From NCBI RefSeq assembly GCF_000524195.1, contig NW_020170421.1, positions 134,500-198,499 on the forward strand: a stretch of 64,000 nucleotides of DNA, given 5' to 3'. This stretch comes from Echinococcus granulosus. Taxonomy: Eukaryota > Platyhelminthes > Cestoda > Cyclophyllidea > Taeniidae. Numbering within the stretch: position 1 is the stretch's first letter; every line of letters begins with the position of its first letter. The notes under the pieces are model-generated. The model had not been told where the DNA came from, made no database searches, and worked only from the letters and a program-made list of their open reading frames with translations. The position numbers were made by a program, and so were the translations under genes. Below are positions 37,220-49,659 of this stretch, piece by piece.

Positions 37220-40200
37220 AAATCTCTGAGATGATTGACTCATGGCGACTAACCGACCGTCAACGCTTGTTAGACACCTCACTGTCTATGAGCGAGCTGA
37301 ACGCTCTCGGTGGAGTGAGTAACACTCGAAAACTTTCAGCGCCCCCTCCACTGCCACTGCCCCTACTCCCACCCCCACGTCCCCCTGAGACGTATCGACG
37401 ACAACTGCACAGTCGTGCTCAAACTGAGGAACCCAGACGCGAGACGATAGTGTCCTCGAAGGGATCCTCTGTACGATTCCTCGGCTTCTGGAAGCGGCCA
37501 GAGGCGAAGAAGAAACAGCAGCAGCAACAAGGAGAAGGGAGAGTGCAAGAAGAGCTGAGGAGTGGAGGGCCAAGGCCTCAACGGGTGGCAACGACAGCGG
37601 CGGCAGCGGGAGAGGAGAGAGAGCTACTTGAAGTGGCCGCTGAATTAAAGTGGCTCATCTTGGAGAGTAGTCGACAACTCACGGATCTTTGCCGCGAGGA
37701 GGAGGTACGTAAAGCGGATTAGGCTGAGGTAGTAATTGAACACAAAAACTATCACCTACATTAAATTCCTGCATTATTTAATTTCTTTAATAATACATTT
37801 TCCAAGCTGGAATTCTTCAGTCTCCTCAAGTTATAATTCTGGTTCTGTCTTTGACATTACTTGGTCGTTTTCTTTGGTTCTAAATATCATAAAGTGATTT
37901 ATTTGTGTCCAATGTACACTTTTTAATGTGAAAAGTACGAAGACGGTATATTTTGCGATGAAAGAAGGTATTTCTGGTTTAAAATCCAGAATTTGGCACT
38001 TTTACTACGAGGAGTGGTTTTAAGCTTTAGCGAACAAAACAAAATGATTAGTAGGCTTTTTAATCGCAACTACCGAGCTTCCCAGCTGTTAATTTTGAGT
38101 GTCGACCATCCCGACAAATATATACATGGCTGTTATCCCAAACCCTTGTTTTGTCCAAGAATTCTTTCCAAATTGTTTTTTGAGACGCCTTTTGGAGGTG
38201 CCGAATGTTTTCGATCATTGGCAAATGGTGCGATTTTATGAAGTCCCTTCGGCAACATTACTGGTGGATACAAAACTTCCTGTTAGTAGTCATGGGATCG
38301 CGTTGACTCTGAAGTGAAATTTCAGCTTTATAACCGCAAGTGTACTATCTTTAGCTGGAAAGTATAGCCTTTTTTCCTAGTAATCTTTAACATGGTCTTT
38401 TAAGGGAAATATTATGTGAAAAGTGGGCATCAGAAAATAGTTTTTTACCGAGAAACCTATTCAGAAGTACAGACGAGTCTAAATGCCCGACGTATAAGCG
38501 TCAATTCGTGGATAAATCGATGTCAAGCCTTAAACATTCCAGCAACATCACATCACTTTGCAGAAATCTTCTGGGTAGGGAAGACAGCTGGCTAGCCGAT
38601 GGGGTAAACCACTCAGGTTAAACGAATTTCCAAACAAGAATAGCTTTGTAGATGTTTGAGACTGAATTACCAAATGCTAAAACCAGATGTTTCGTTGTTT
38701 GCGAGTCGCCTAGATCTTATCGAGATCATCAATCGAAAAAAGTAGTAGATAAGACGTCACGACAGACGCCTCTGCTGACTGACGTGGACGTGTAAGCACA
38801 AAGGCACGACCTACGTGTACGAGGCTGGAGTCTTGTTAGTGGGGAATACTGGAGAATGAGTCTGGCCCTGCATCGCTCGGCCGGAGCAGTCGCGTTTGTT
38901 TACAGCAATAGATTGACCTTAATTTTGATGTAAGTGTTAACGCATTGAAAGTGTGCTTAAACCTGGCCTTAGCCAATTAGGAGGGAGTGAACGAGAGACG
39001 GTCTTTAGGTTGTTCGTGAAAAACCAAAACATAGAAACTTCTAGAAATCTGAATGAAAACCTTTTTCTAGGGCCGCAGGCACCCTCCACAGAGGATTATT
39101 TTTCTACACTTTGTGGGACTTAATACAATAAATATGTATCGAAGGAACAAAATTTCCCATTTAGTGAGGCAATAACTGCGTCCTTTGATCGCAAACCGTC
39201 AAAGTAATCTTAGCAACATGTATGACAGCACTCATCGTCTAATGAGGCCACATTCGTAGTTTAATACCCTAGATAGAAAGCGACAATACGACTGAGAACC
39301 AATTGAGTCCAAGAGGTCATTTGAAAGGTTCCCACCTTTCTGCTAGTATCCACTACCACGGTATTAAACCAGAATTTAACCTGCCTTAATCGACAAGATT
39401 AAGTGAGACACCGGTTGAAGAAAAAAAGGATTTTTCCAACCTACAGCACTACATGACCTTGCTAGAATGCCGCACTAAATCTGTCCTTATAATCTCTAGA
39501 GCACTTTCAAGAAGCCCTTTCTTCTCTTCACAGTCTTTTATCCAATGATCTTCACACATACTCATCGGAGTCAGACTTAAGGGAGGAGCTTCGTTAACCG
39601 AATGCAGATGCAAATAAAGTGTTTCGGCAATGCAGTCAGACTTATTCAATCCAGGACCTGTGTGTAACCACCGAAGTAGATTTTAAACGACTGCTAAAAG
39701 GGACAAGTCCCCCTTTAGGACGCCTATTTATTAGGCATTCTGATTTACGATTAAACCTTTACGTTACCAACGCCATTACCTATGGGATGGTTCAATTTTT
39801 ATATCCATGGTCTGAGGGTATTTCCATTTTTGTGCTTTTGAGTCGCATTTCGTGTAAGTGTTGGTGTCATCCTAGAACATTAAAATATTTGGTCTACAGT
39901 AGTCGCTTTTGCTCTGGAGATAGACTACAGCGGCGAAATTGCATGGTCGCTTTTTCTGCATCATACTTAAAAGTAGCTACTAAGTGAAAACTGGATACCA
40001 CGGATCACGCCCACCCATGCTTTTTGGATACAATGTTCTTGGTAGGTGGAACTTCCCGTAAAACCCAAAGAGGATTGCATTTAGTCCTAAAATGGGGCAA
40101 TGCAAAAATACTTTCCTCAAATTTTAATTTTGTTTGCAGCGTTTGACCGGTCGACTGCCCGTGGAGTGCATTCCGGAGTGCAAAGCAGGTCACTCAGCAG

Positions 40201-42424
40201 GTCCGTTGACAGTGATCACCCGATCCATAACCTGTCATAGTCCTGGCAGCTTTCCAACTGATTCATCAATCACTCCACGATCGGCAGTCTCTGCTACGGC
40301 GGTCCCACGGGAATTCTCCGCCACGACGGTTTCAATGAATGAGTCCTGGTCGCTTAAGCGGCTACCGGTAGATCCTCATTCTTATTATTCTTTTGCTAAG
40401 CTGCTTTCTTATTTTCTTGTCTGGTAGTTCCTGATTCGTCGGTAGTTTCCAACACCGACGGATACGCCTTGCTATCGACACTCTCAATTTCATTCTTATT
40501 AAAGACTACATTATTTATCTCTGATTGGCTGAAAAAGAACCCAATTTGGACTATCACTGAATACCTAGGAACTTGGTGGTTTTGAATCAACATCTTATCG
40601 AACAGTATTGACAGCACTAAAGCCGACGTTACAATTGACAATATTCCAAATGCTCTCCTTTAATTACTGAGGAAATTTCCATAAATGCGAGGAAATGCCC
40701 AAGCCAGTTTAAGCTTGATATGGGCCATTGGTATGATTGTCCCAATTGTATAAGATTGAAAAGCAAGATCTCCTCTTTTAGAGCAGTAGCGTATTCAGTC
40801 ATTCCATCAAATGCTCTTGGTAGTCTTTAATAGTAACTATTTTATCCCACTTGGCTCATTAGTAATTCCTTTTGCCCTTACTCCATCTCTCAAGCGGGTA
40901 AGGCTGTGCTTTATTAGGTTATTCGTTGTTGCCTTGACATGTACCATTTCGATCTCACCAACTGTAACGATTGCCACGGTTCCTCTTTGACTCATCAAAT
41001 GCAATAAGGTTCGTGAGAAGACGACTTTTTATTTTAAATGGGATAGCGAAAATGAAGTTGCATCTTGAGGTCTTTTTGTCCACTGTGCGTAGACTCTTGA
41101 TTTGCGGTAAAATCACAACTTTAAAACACTTTTCAAACGACTGAATCATTGCAAAATAAACACAAGTCACTTCTACGTACTAGTTGCAATTCGTGATTTC
41201 CGAAATAACCCGCGTTCTAGTTCATTACCTTTATTTCATCACTTTTTTTGAGAATCAAAATTTGGTCTCTTGCACTGATAGAACCGCATCAAAGCATCTT
41301 TCATGCAACAAAAGCATTGCGCAAATCTGGTTAGAATTCATCCCATTCATCAAGAACAGTTTTTCGGGCGCTAAGATTCGGGCGATGTAACACTAGTAAT
41401 ATGTTGATATTCCTGGATGTAGATAGAACTTTCAATAAACTAAAATATCATAACTTCGTTGGCCTCTTCCGCTGTCAGTGGGATTCAGTACAAAACAGTA
41501 AATGTACGGGAGATAAAGGAATTGCCTAATATACATTTCCACTCAATTGAATAATTAACTCTGCCATCTTCTTCCATCTCAAGGCCTTAAGACCAAATTA
41601 CTTTGCATTTTTTCCAAATAAATTTTGCGAATAAGTTTTTCGGATCGCCCTTATCCTCTTTCTTTTACTATAAATCTAGATGAAGCAACGATTTTTTGCT
41701 GTCTACGACGTTGACAAATTGTTTTTATCCATTTGAATACTGCAACGGTTTTGTAAGGACTTCCTGAAATTCACGTCATTCAACTTAAATGAGTAAAATT
41801 TACGATAATTTTACAATTATTCTAAACTGTTTCAGGCATCATCAAATATATTTTGTTGAGATACAGCTTAAATTATGTTGAACTCCTTATTTCTATTCCT
41901 ACGAATTTGCAACCGAGGGATTATTAGCCGAATAGCCAAAATCCCTAAGTTGTTCCAGCTGTTAGTGCCGATATATCACGTTAGTCTGTTTCATCAGAAA
42001 GGTTTCAAAACAAGCTTTGCTCTGTCTGTAGTCCAAACAGTCTGCAAACAAAATCAAAAAGCCAATAAATGAGTGTTTGTAAATCCTTCAGCCAACAGCG
42101 ATCGAGCGCTTCGACTCAACAGGGAGGACCACAATCTCCTCCACCCTGTCGACTTCAAGCACGTCGAGGCAGCGGGAGCAGCATGGTGGCCCACATTGCC
42201 AGATACCTTCCCATTTGATCGACCAAAAGTCGAAGGTTGTGAGTCGTGTGCATCCGCCGTTGAGGGTGTCGGCCAGTCGGGGCGTCTATGAGATGGGCAA
42301 TTGGCTGAGCGAATCGCAGACTAACTACCGGCAGGTGCAGTCTAGACGAGGGACGATTGTCCTCTCTGAAGCCTGTCGGCAAAGTTCAGAACCACCGATA
42401 GTGTTCAAGGCATGTGGAAGTTAG
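37220..42424 (+). CDS. Putative CUPID-domain-like scaffold protein, partial exon set
   Basis: Three plus-strand exons are supported by splice signals: 37220-37704 (acceptor TTCGCAG, donor GTACGT), 40140 to about 40369 (acceptor TTTGCAG, donor GTAGAT) and 42092-42424 (acceptor CCTTCAG, ending in TAG, or spliced earlier at a CAG-GTGCAG site). All joins are phase 0. The first exon is Pro-, Gln- and Ala-rich and ends in an amphipathic stretch. Across the junction the protein reads LTDLCREEE / RLTGRLPVE, which resembles the LC.REAELTG.LP.EYP signature of the cytohesin-binding CUPID domain (DUF3338) in FRMD4, INAVA and CCDC120. The usual following RRRIG.A.K motif is not obvious, so the family call is tentative. 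The start codon and any FERM-encoding exons were not found. The Ser/Thr-rich third exon suits a disordered scaffold tail. Confidence 0.42.
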
Positions 42425-44452
42425 TTTCTCCTACCAGAGCTTCAAAGTGGTGTGGCTTGCGTGCAAATTTTCTATATTTTAACTGTTCTGTGGAAACGTT
42501 CTACCTTTAGTACTTGCGTAAACCACATTTTGTTAATGGTCCATGAATTTTGCCATTCCACTCATTTATGTTCAGCGGAAACTGCTGTTTATGCCACGAA
42601 TCGTTAACAGGACCTAATTTCTTGGTTAAATTTAACAGCGAATGGAATGTATGAAACCTCTTCGTTAAGGAAGATATAACTAATGGAGTATGCTACTCTC
42701 CATCTTCATACTCAACTGAGGGTTCATTTCAACATCTTTAATGATGCAACATTTAGCAAATCCTGGGTTTTGGTGTACGTATTGTTTCCGATCACTTCAA
42801 TGCTGCCATGTAAATTTCAATTGCTTCAGTCAAAAATTTAACGGTCATTTTAAATCTTTATGCCCAATAACAACAAGTTAAGGTTTCCCCGAATTTTTTG
42901 CGACATATAAATGTGGTTTCCTTCATCATTTCTCGATAAACTTCGAAAATATTTTAAAGAAATGCCCGAAAGTGAAAATGCTATTCTCAGCGCGGCGTAG
43001 ACTCCTTCACCCATTGAAATGTGGCGCTAGCGCCATCACTGTGGAAGTTATGAGGCAAGAGTAGCATCGATAACATCAGCAGGGATCCTTTCCGCCAACG
43101 TGAGACCCGAATAGCAGATGGCTGAAAAGGTTTGCAAAGCTGAGCATATGACGACGAAACATGATTTGGCTATATATATACCCCCAAAATTTACTTAGTT
43201 ATTTCGAATGTATGCGGCACTTCTTGAGTGCAATACAGATCTGTAACAGGTTTACCTTTTGGCGACCCTTCTACAGACTACTTGCCAGGCTAAGATAGGA
43301 TAGTCTGTAACCATCTCCAATAAAAATGTGTATGCTTACGTTAGTGCTACTTCGTTACAAATATTTTTACACAAAATCACCTTCTTAGTATTGAGGTTAA
43401 TACTTTCAGTAAGAGTGGCACCCATCTGCGTTCTGTCACGAAAAGATTGGTCAAATTTTTCCTTCTCCCGATAATAATTATAGCCTTGTTTTTTTGGGAT
43501 GTTACAGATGTAATCTTTAAAATCTAGTGGTGATTGGTGTTAAATTAGAACAAAGTTGTTTGGGCATTGTCGTGGTAGCCGATTTTCTCTGAAAGCATCT
43601 TTGCGGATAAATCTGAGATCAGGGATATTTTTACTGCACTCGTAGCACTTGAACGTGAGTAGGGAACCCCCAGGCTTCCTAATTCTAGTTAATGCTCTAG
43701 CCATCTGCTCACTAGGTAACCATGTGCCCTGCGTGTGGAGCGCCCTCCCAACAATGCATTTTCTTTCCTTTTTAATGGAAAATCTAATTCAAACGGGATT
43801 TTGCGATAACTGCGCCAAGATAATTAATGCCTCTGCTTGCGAAGCTTTGTGAACCTGAACTTCGCTTTTGTTTACAGAACATAGTCCTTTGGAACGGAAA
43901 AGAGAAAGCAGACGCAAAATATGTGCACCTAGTTGACTACCAGCATCATAAACTTCAGAAAAAGTTCCAACACAAAGCATGTCAAATTTCCTTTCCAATA
44001 GATATCGGCAGTACGAGATGCATTTTCCATTTCGCACTTTATATTATTTGATTTCAAGTAAAGGATTTTTCAAGTTAGTTGTTTCCATTGTTCATTATTG
44101 CCTTGATCCAGGTAGATTGAGTGACTCAACTTAGACTATCGCAATTTCTTTGAAACAAACATCACCCTTGGCATTCCATGATCCTTTAATTATCGTCCTT
44201 TACCTCTTCAACACACAGTCTTTCAAACGCTTCCATCACCCGTGCACAAATATGTCGTCTGGTGGAAATTTCCACATGGATGTATTCAATTGCCAACACC
44301 GTTCCTCTGAACCATAGGATGTCAGTAATTTGTTAACTGACTAGAGCCTTTGTTATTTCCACCTTTGAATAGCTATCGCATGAAAGTTTCCGTTTACCAA
44401 ATAGCTAAAAATTTCCTTTAATTGATTTGATGCCGTGACGAAACACTGCGGC
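42425..44452. other. Non-coding stretch
   Basis: No supported gene. Short open frames at 43.65-44.05 kb lack a consistent exon chain. It may be an intron if the preceding gene continues to the exons at 48.6 kb. Confidence 0.35.
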
Positions 44453-44649
44453 TGTAGCACCCCGAGACTTTTCTAATGGGGGAAAAAAGCCGTAATACGA
44501 AGGCATGACATGCATTACCGGCGTACAGAAGGATTGTGGGTCTACCGGCATGGTTCAGAGGGCATGCCGCTCAGTGGAAACACAAAGACAGAGCCTTAAA
44601 TGCCCGTGTAGCCAAAGTGAAGAGTTAAACAAATAATCAAAGTATTGCA
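44453..44649 (+). repeat. Dispersed repeat, copy D
   Basis: Begins TGTAGCACCCCGAGACTTTT and ends GAGTTAAACAAATAATCAAA plus GTATTGCA. This is a clean full-length copy of about 197 bp that defines both ends of the family. Confidence 0.75.
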
Positions 44650-45297
44650 TAACCTCCTCTACTTTTGAGTGTTGTCTCCGACCCTCCCTCTGTCAACCTC
44701 TCGCGCCGGCCATTCTATCGTAGGAAAATACCCACGAACTAACCCCACCAATCACCGAATTTGCATGAAAATGAGAAGATATCTAAGTGCGATGTCACTG
44801 CTTCCTCACACCAATTCCATTGCATCTGGAGTCGCGTCCTGTTTGAAAATTGCATTAGGGAAATGAGAATGTGCTGGCCGTCACGAATGTCCATCACTAG
44901 TTGCAAGAACCCTGGCCTTAACCGTCATTTAATAAAGGATGGGGTTAAGAATAGTTTTGTTAAGATGAGATTTCTCTTGCCATCATGTTCTCACTTTAAT
45001 GCTGTCCAGTCACACCTATCTACCTGGATTCTAGCCAGGTAGTAGAGGAGGCATCGCGCGTTTACTTCGTTGACATTTTCATACAGGTACGGTAGACACT
45101 TCCATAACGAATTTTTCCAAATAGTTCACGGCTATTGGCGCTTTAGGTGTCAGTAGCATTCCTGTAGATCACCGGACTGGGGCAGTTGCCGAAGATAGAC
45201 GTCATTTTAGTCCTTCTGTAAGGGGTCCTCACAGATTTTGCATTCAGGAATTGAGATCAAGATAGCTCTCCTTTGAGATCGAGTTCCATTCCTGTTC

Positions 45298-45480
45298 TGA
45301 CCCTTTCCCGAAGACGAAAGAAGGTATAATCTTAGGACAGAATATGTATTGTCGAACTACAGAAGGGCTGGGGAGCTATTGACATGGTTCGAATGCCATG
45401 CAGCCCAGTGGAAGTACAGAGGCGGAGCCTTAAGTGCTCTCTAAACCCAAACAAAGAAATAAACAAGTTATGAAAGCACT
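45298..45480 (+). repeat. Dispersed repeat, copy E
   Basis: Carries CCGAAGACGAAAGAAGGTAT, GGACAGAATATGTATTGTCG, CAGTGGAAGTACAGAGGCGG and AAATAAACAAGTTATGAAAG. It also contains GACATGGTTCGAATGCCATG, which resembles a tRNA T-arm or pol III B box. Confidence 0.75.
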
Positions 45481-46678
45481 ATATTGACTACAGCTTCCAG
45501 AGCGGTTAAATACCTAATGAAAAGCGATGTAAATTACGATAGGAATCGAAATAAGTATGGATTACAGTTGTCTAATGTTTAATAAAGATGTTGCATTTTA
45601 TCAGCTTATTTATGATTAATACTGTCCCCCTTTGGTCGAGGAAAGGAGTGTTTCTTTGTGTGTGGAATTAGCATGTTTTGTCTCCATTTCAGCCCTACTT
45701 CGTAGAATATTTTAGGCATTTGCCTGGTGCAACTAGTAATCCATCCATAAAACAAAGCACAATTTCCTCCACCTCCATCATAAATTGCAACAATACACTT
45801 TGTCTTTGCGTAGGAACTATTATTTGTCGTGGGATTCTGCCAGTTTGGTGTTTAGTTCCCATTGTAATTGCACAAGACTGAGGGCGTAAGTCCTACCAAA
45901 CGCAGAATAAATAAAGTAGGATTTGAAGGACCCCTACTATCCACATAAACCTCGCCTAAGGCGTTTATTTTTACACCTACAGCTGCTATATTTGATGATG
46001 AAAAAGCATTGGCTGAAAAAAGTGTCAAACTGCCTTATCAAATGTTGTTTTTACTGTAAATTTTTCTGTGGAGCCACTCTGGTGGGTGACTCACTGCCTT
46101 GACGTTATGCATCAATCTACGCAGTACCTCTGTCTTAGGCGCTTTGATTCTCCCTCCATATTTCTTCTCTTCACTTTTGCTCCGTTAACATTCTTTACCA
46201 GCATTACACATAGGTAATACCCAGATTTTCAAATCCGAGTTCGAAATCACGCCCTTAGAACTTGCGTCCTTGATCACTTCATCACACCCAGTCGCACTAA
46301 ATCGTGGTTGGGGTTGGAACTCCGAAACGCAGATGTGTGGTGATCCTAATGTGCGGATAACTGCACTTTTCAGTCTTCGGGTCGTAGTTGAAGTGATTAA
46401 TAGTGAAAATTGGTCTCACATCAGAACAGTGGAACACCCAAATTTTGGTTGTTGGTTTTCTTTTCACCTCTAACAATTTCAATCAGAAAGTGGAAAGTAC
46501 TAAATATTGGCTGTGATGCAAGAGTAGGCTTTACTGTGCTTTTGCTGTCATGAAAATAACTATTCCCGAGTGGAGGTATTCAGAACTTCGGAGTCATCAG
46601 TCGACCGTATGTGTTTCAGTTCCACTTTTGACGATTCAACCACTACAGTCAACGTTAAGTTTGCTAGAGAATGAATAA

Positions 46679-48150
46679 TTAACCACTATCATGTATTTTG
46701 CTGCTATGTCTTGGTAATTCTGCCCACTCTCTTAAGGAATTCAACTGCGCGTTTGTCGGTAAACAATTGTGTGTAGTGCTAAAATAGATTTTAACACTCT
46801 CCTTCACCCCTCTTCCTGCTGACATTGTGACATCCACTTTTATTGGAACCTCGTCCTCTTTGACCACCAATAGCGTGAGATTTTCATCCTGGTGCATCTT
46901 TTTTACCAGCTCTTTTAAGTCTAGCTTTAAACTACATTCTTTTCAGTTGGTAGTTACTCTCTTTTGCCAAGTAAGCGAAGGGCGGAGGGGATAAAAGCGC
47001 CAGCAATAAATCCCACAGAAAATTGGGCCACGATGGTGCCCAAGGGAAAATCAGATTTTGTCATTACCAATCTTTTGGTGCACAAGGGGCTGACTAACCT
47101 CGCTGCAGGCGTGATTCCATTCAGTTCGGTTCCCTTCTTGTTGTCGAGTGACTGTGCAGTCAGTCGTTTTTCAAGCTTCTGCTGCATTCTAGCCGCCTTT
47201 TATACCGTGTTATGTGGCAGAAGAGTCTTATGATGTATAAAGTGATAATTTTTTATTGTCACTTTCGGTGATTTGTTGTCGAAGATTGATATTTTTGTTT
47301 GCGTACGGAGCTGATCGAAGTAAATGTTGTAGTTGACATCTGGAGGAAATATTTGGACCGCACGAGGTCCTTAAAAGGCTTAGAATTTCTTGACATCTAA
47401 AATAGTGCTTATTTTAAATGGATTTTGTAATAAGATGTATACCATCCATCTCATTTCTCTCAAGCTTGAATTAAGCACAGACAGAATTTTAAAACTGCAG
47501 TAGAGCCCCGAGTCTTCTCTGAGGTCGAATGAAGGCATAATGCTAGGACAGAATGTGCAGTGACGGCGGACAGAAGGGCCTAGTGGAAGCTCAGTGGCGA
47601 AGCCTTAAGTGTCCGTGAAACCAAAACCAAGAGTTAACTGAATAATTATAGAATTGTGCTGCCTTCAACTCTGTGACCTTGAGATGAACCTTGATTTGAA
47701 TCGTACCCTCTGTCCCACGCGAAATAGGGCTATTCGACGCTAGCGTGACTGTCAAATGAGCCATTTTGAATGCGTATACGCATAATTGGCACTGGGTACA
47801 TGGCGTCAAAATGCAACGGTCCTCCTGCTGCGGCATTTGCAACACATTTACTGCCAAATTAGTAGCTTCCTCATATGCAGCAGCCCACTTGACACTTTTT
47901 AAAATAAGTCTATGCAGTGAGCTTTGTTAGCTTTTTAAATTAAAAAAGGCGATATTTTGATCCGCAATAGGAGAGGTGACAGGAGTTCTTGCCTCTGGTG
48001 CTTTTTTATACGAAAAGTTTGCATGACATTTTGTACTAAAGCACTAAATATTCCCTCTCCTACTACTTCTTTGACTGTCGAGTCGTTATTGAAAGCTTTC
48101 TCGTAGTTGCAATCGGCCAAAATTGCGCGAAATTGCTGTTATAGCAACGA
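46679..48150 (-). CDS. Weak candidate minus-strand gene, unknown
   Basis: Several minus-strand segments read like coding sequence: about 48150-47995 (after an ATAACAG acceptor), about 47905-47680 (a Cys- and Gln-containing segment with WAAAYEEATNLAVNVLQMP), 47187-46954 and 46897-46679. I could not join them into one frame with confident donors and acceptors, and a copy of the dispersed repeat lies at 47.5-47.66 kb. They may be parts of one gene, separate small genes, or chance. No family recognised. Confidence 0.2.
46954..47187 (-). CDS. Small ORF (77 codons) with a predicted membrane segment
   Basis: It starts at an ATG and encodes a charged N-terminal half followed by a Gly/Ala-rich hydrophobic stretch, FPLGTIVAQFSVGFIAGAF, and a short basic tail. 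A GGTATAAAAGG sequence lies about 15 bp upstream of the ATG, which is close for a TATA box and may be coincidental. A possible short intron (GTTAGT to AAAAG) interrupts the middle. The composition fits a small mitochondrial or endomembrane protein, but I cannot name it. Confidence 0.3.
   Translation of the reverse strand: MQQKLEKRLTAQSLDNKKGTELNGITPAARLVSPLCTKRLVMTKSDFPLGTIVAQFSVGFIAGAFIPSALRLLGKRE
47496..47659 (+). repeat. Dispersed repeat, copy F
   Basis: Carries AGCCCCGAGTCTTCTCTGAG, GAAGGCATAATGCTAGGACA, the GGAAGCTCAGTGGCGAAGCC block and GAGTTAACTGAATAATTATA. It lacks part of the central segment. Confidence 0.7.
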
Positions 48151-48626
48151 AGTGTTTTTCATACTTGTTAACAGAAAACTTGGACTTTTACACAATTATC
48201 TTTGACAGCTGGCGAGCATTAACCTGCCTATGGTAGGTACATCAAAACGTGAACGCGATATTCTGCTAGAACGTTGTATTACAATGGCGCAAATTCTTAG
48301 GTAAAATTGGAAACCTCATCAAGATTTTAGTTCCAACTACCGTCTCTATCTATTTTCTTCTTCATATACCACTTTGATATTGGTTATTCATCTGAAAAGA
48401 CCCTTTTGTTTGTCCATTAGTTTCTGGACTACTTTAGTGGGACAAGTTACGTAATAAATCTTTTGGTTAACTGGCGCTCCTATCAACTGAGTTGTTGCTA
48501 TTTTGGCACTATTAATCCTGTCACAAGGAAATTGGATGCCCAGGCAAAATCAGCCGCTCTGGCTCCTTTTTAAAGGGATCGAAATAACGTTGGGCTATTT
48601 TTTATACCCCTGTTTTGTTTCACTAG

Positions 48627-49659
48627 ATGGCTCAAGGACACGCTCCTGATGCGATGGCTGACTACTCCAGAGAGGTCTTCTACAGCCCCCACCAGCGCCA
48701 ACATAATTATCGTTATTACCAACAGCAGCAGCGGCAGCATTATCACCATTATCATCCGCAGGAGGAGCAGCAGAAGCATCAGAGACTAAGACAACGTTTT
48801 CCTGCCTACGAGACGGGAGACGAGGCAGTGGAGCGAATGCAGGTCGAATTGAGGGCGGGGCACGCACCACAGTGGAGCGTATCGGTGTCGCCGCAGTCGG
48901 TGTCGCGGCGCGAAAAGACACCCGGACCGCCTCAAGCTGCCTTCTACATCAGTCCGCGTAATCCTCCCGACTACAGCCTTGGAGCCAGGCAAAGCTGTCC
49001 GCTCTGCACTCACTCTGTGCGTTGCAGCGTTTTTAGCCACCCTGGAAGCCGAAACAAGGCACACTAGCATGACAGAAGGTTTATTGTTGGGTTATGGAAG
49101 GGTAGGAACGCTGTTGGCGTAACCAAGAGGCCACGGCTCCATTATGGCAGTGGAAGAGGCAGTGTAGTAGCAATGTTTTTTTTCCGGATGATTGTCTTTC
49201 ACCCCAACTGGTATGTAATCACTCCGTGTCCAATTTAAACATTCTAAGACAACTGTTGATCAGTCCTCTGTTACTTACCAATTCTGATGTTACTTGTGGC
49301 CAAGGCTGAAACTTTCAACACAATACCAGTCCACTGGTAAATAGCTTGTGGTAAAATGGTTAATATTTCTAAACGACAGTTTTAGTGTAGTGAAACGCAT
49401 CTGCTGATAAGCCGTACTTTAGATTTTCGATCATGATTGAAGACGGGACAGAAAGCATCCTTACTGCAAATCAAAACATAATATTTTGACTTATTAACAA
49501 TAAGTAATAAAGTATTAAAGCTAGTAGAATTAAAGTGCATTTCTGCTTCAGAGATCGGCGTATCCGGAGCATGAGGGGGAGCACACGAGGACGAGAAACT
49601 ACGTGACTGCGAAGAGGACAGCAGTCTATCGTGCTGGTGACAGGCCTGCTGTGTATTAA
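48627..49659 (+). CDS. Two terminal exons of an unrecognised Gln/His/Tyr-rich protein
   Basis: Exon 48627-49016 follows a TTTCACTAG acceptor and ends at a GTGCGT donor. Exon 49552-49659 follows TTCTGCTTCAG and ends in TAA. Both are phase 0 (390 and 108 nt). The protein has a strongly biased Gln/His/Tyr tract and a Ser/Pro-rich segment, and ends in a basic Arg/Tyr-rich tail. No domain is recognised. The exons could be the 3' end of the gene with exons at 37.2-42.4 kb, because phases would allow a join if the third exon there uses its internal GTGCAG donor. That link is inference. The opposite strand is also open here but lacks splice support. Confidence 0.4.

Noticed and set aside
45372..45400. 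tRNA gene
   Set aside because: Only a T-arm-like hairpin is present; no acceptor stem, D arm or anticodon arm fits around it.
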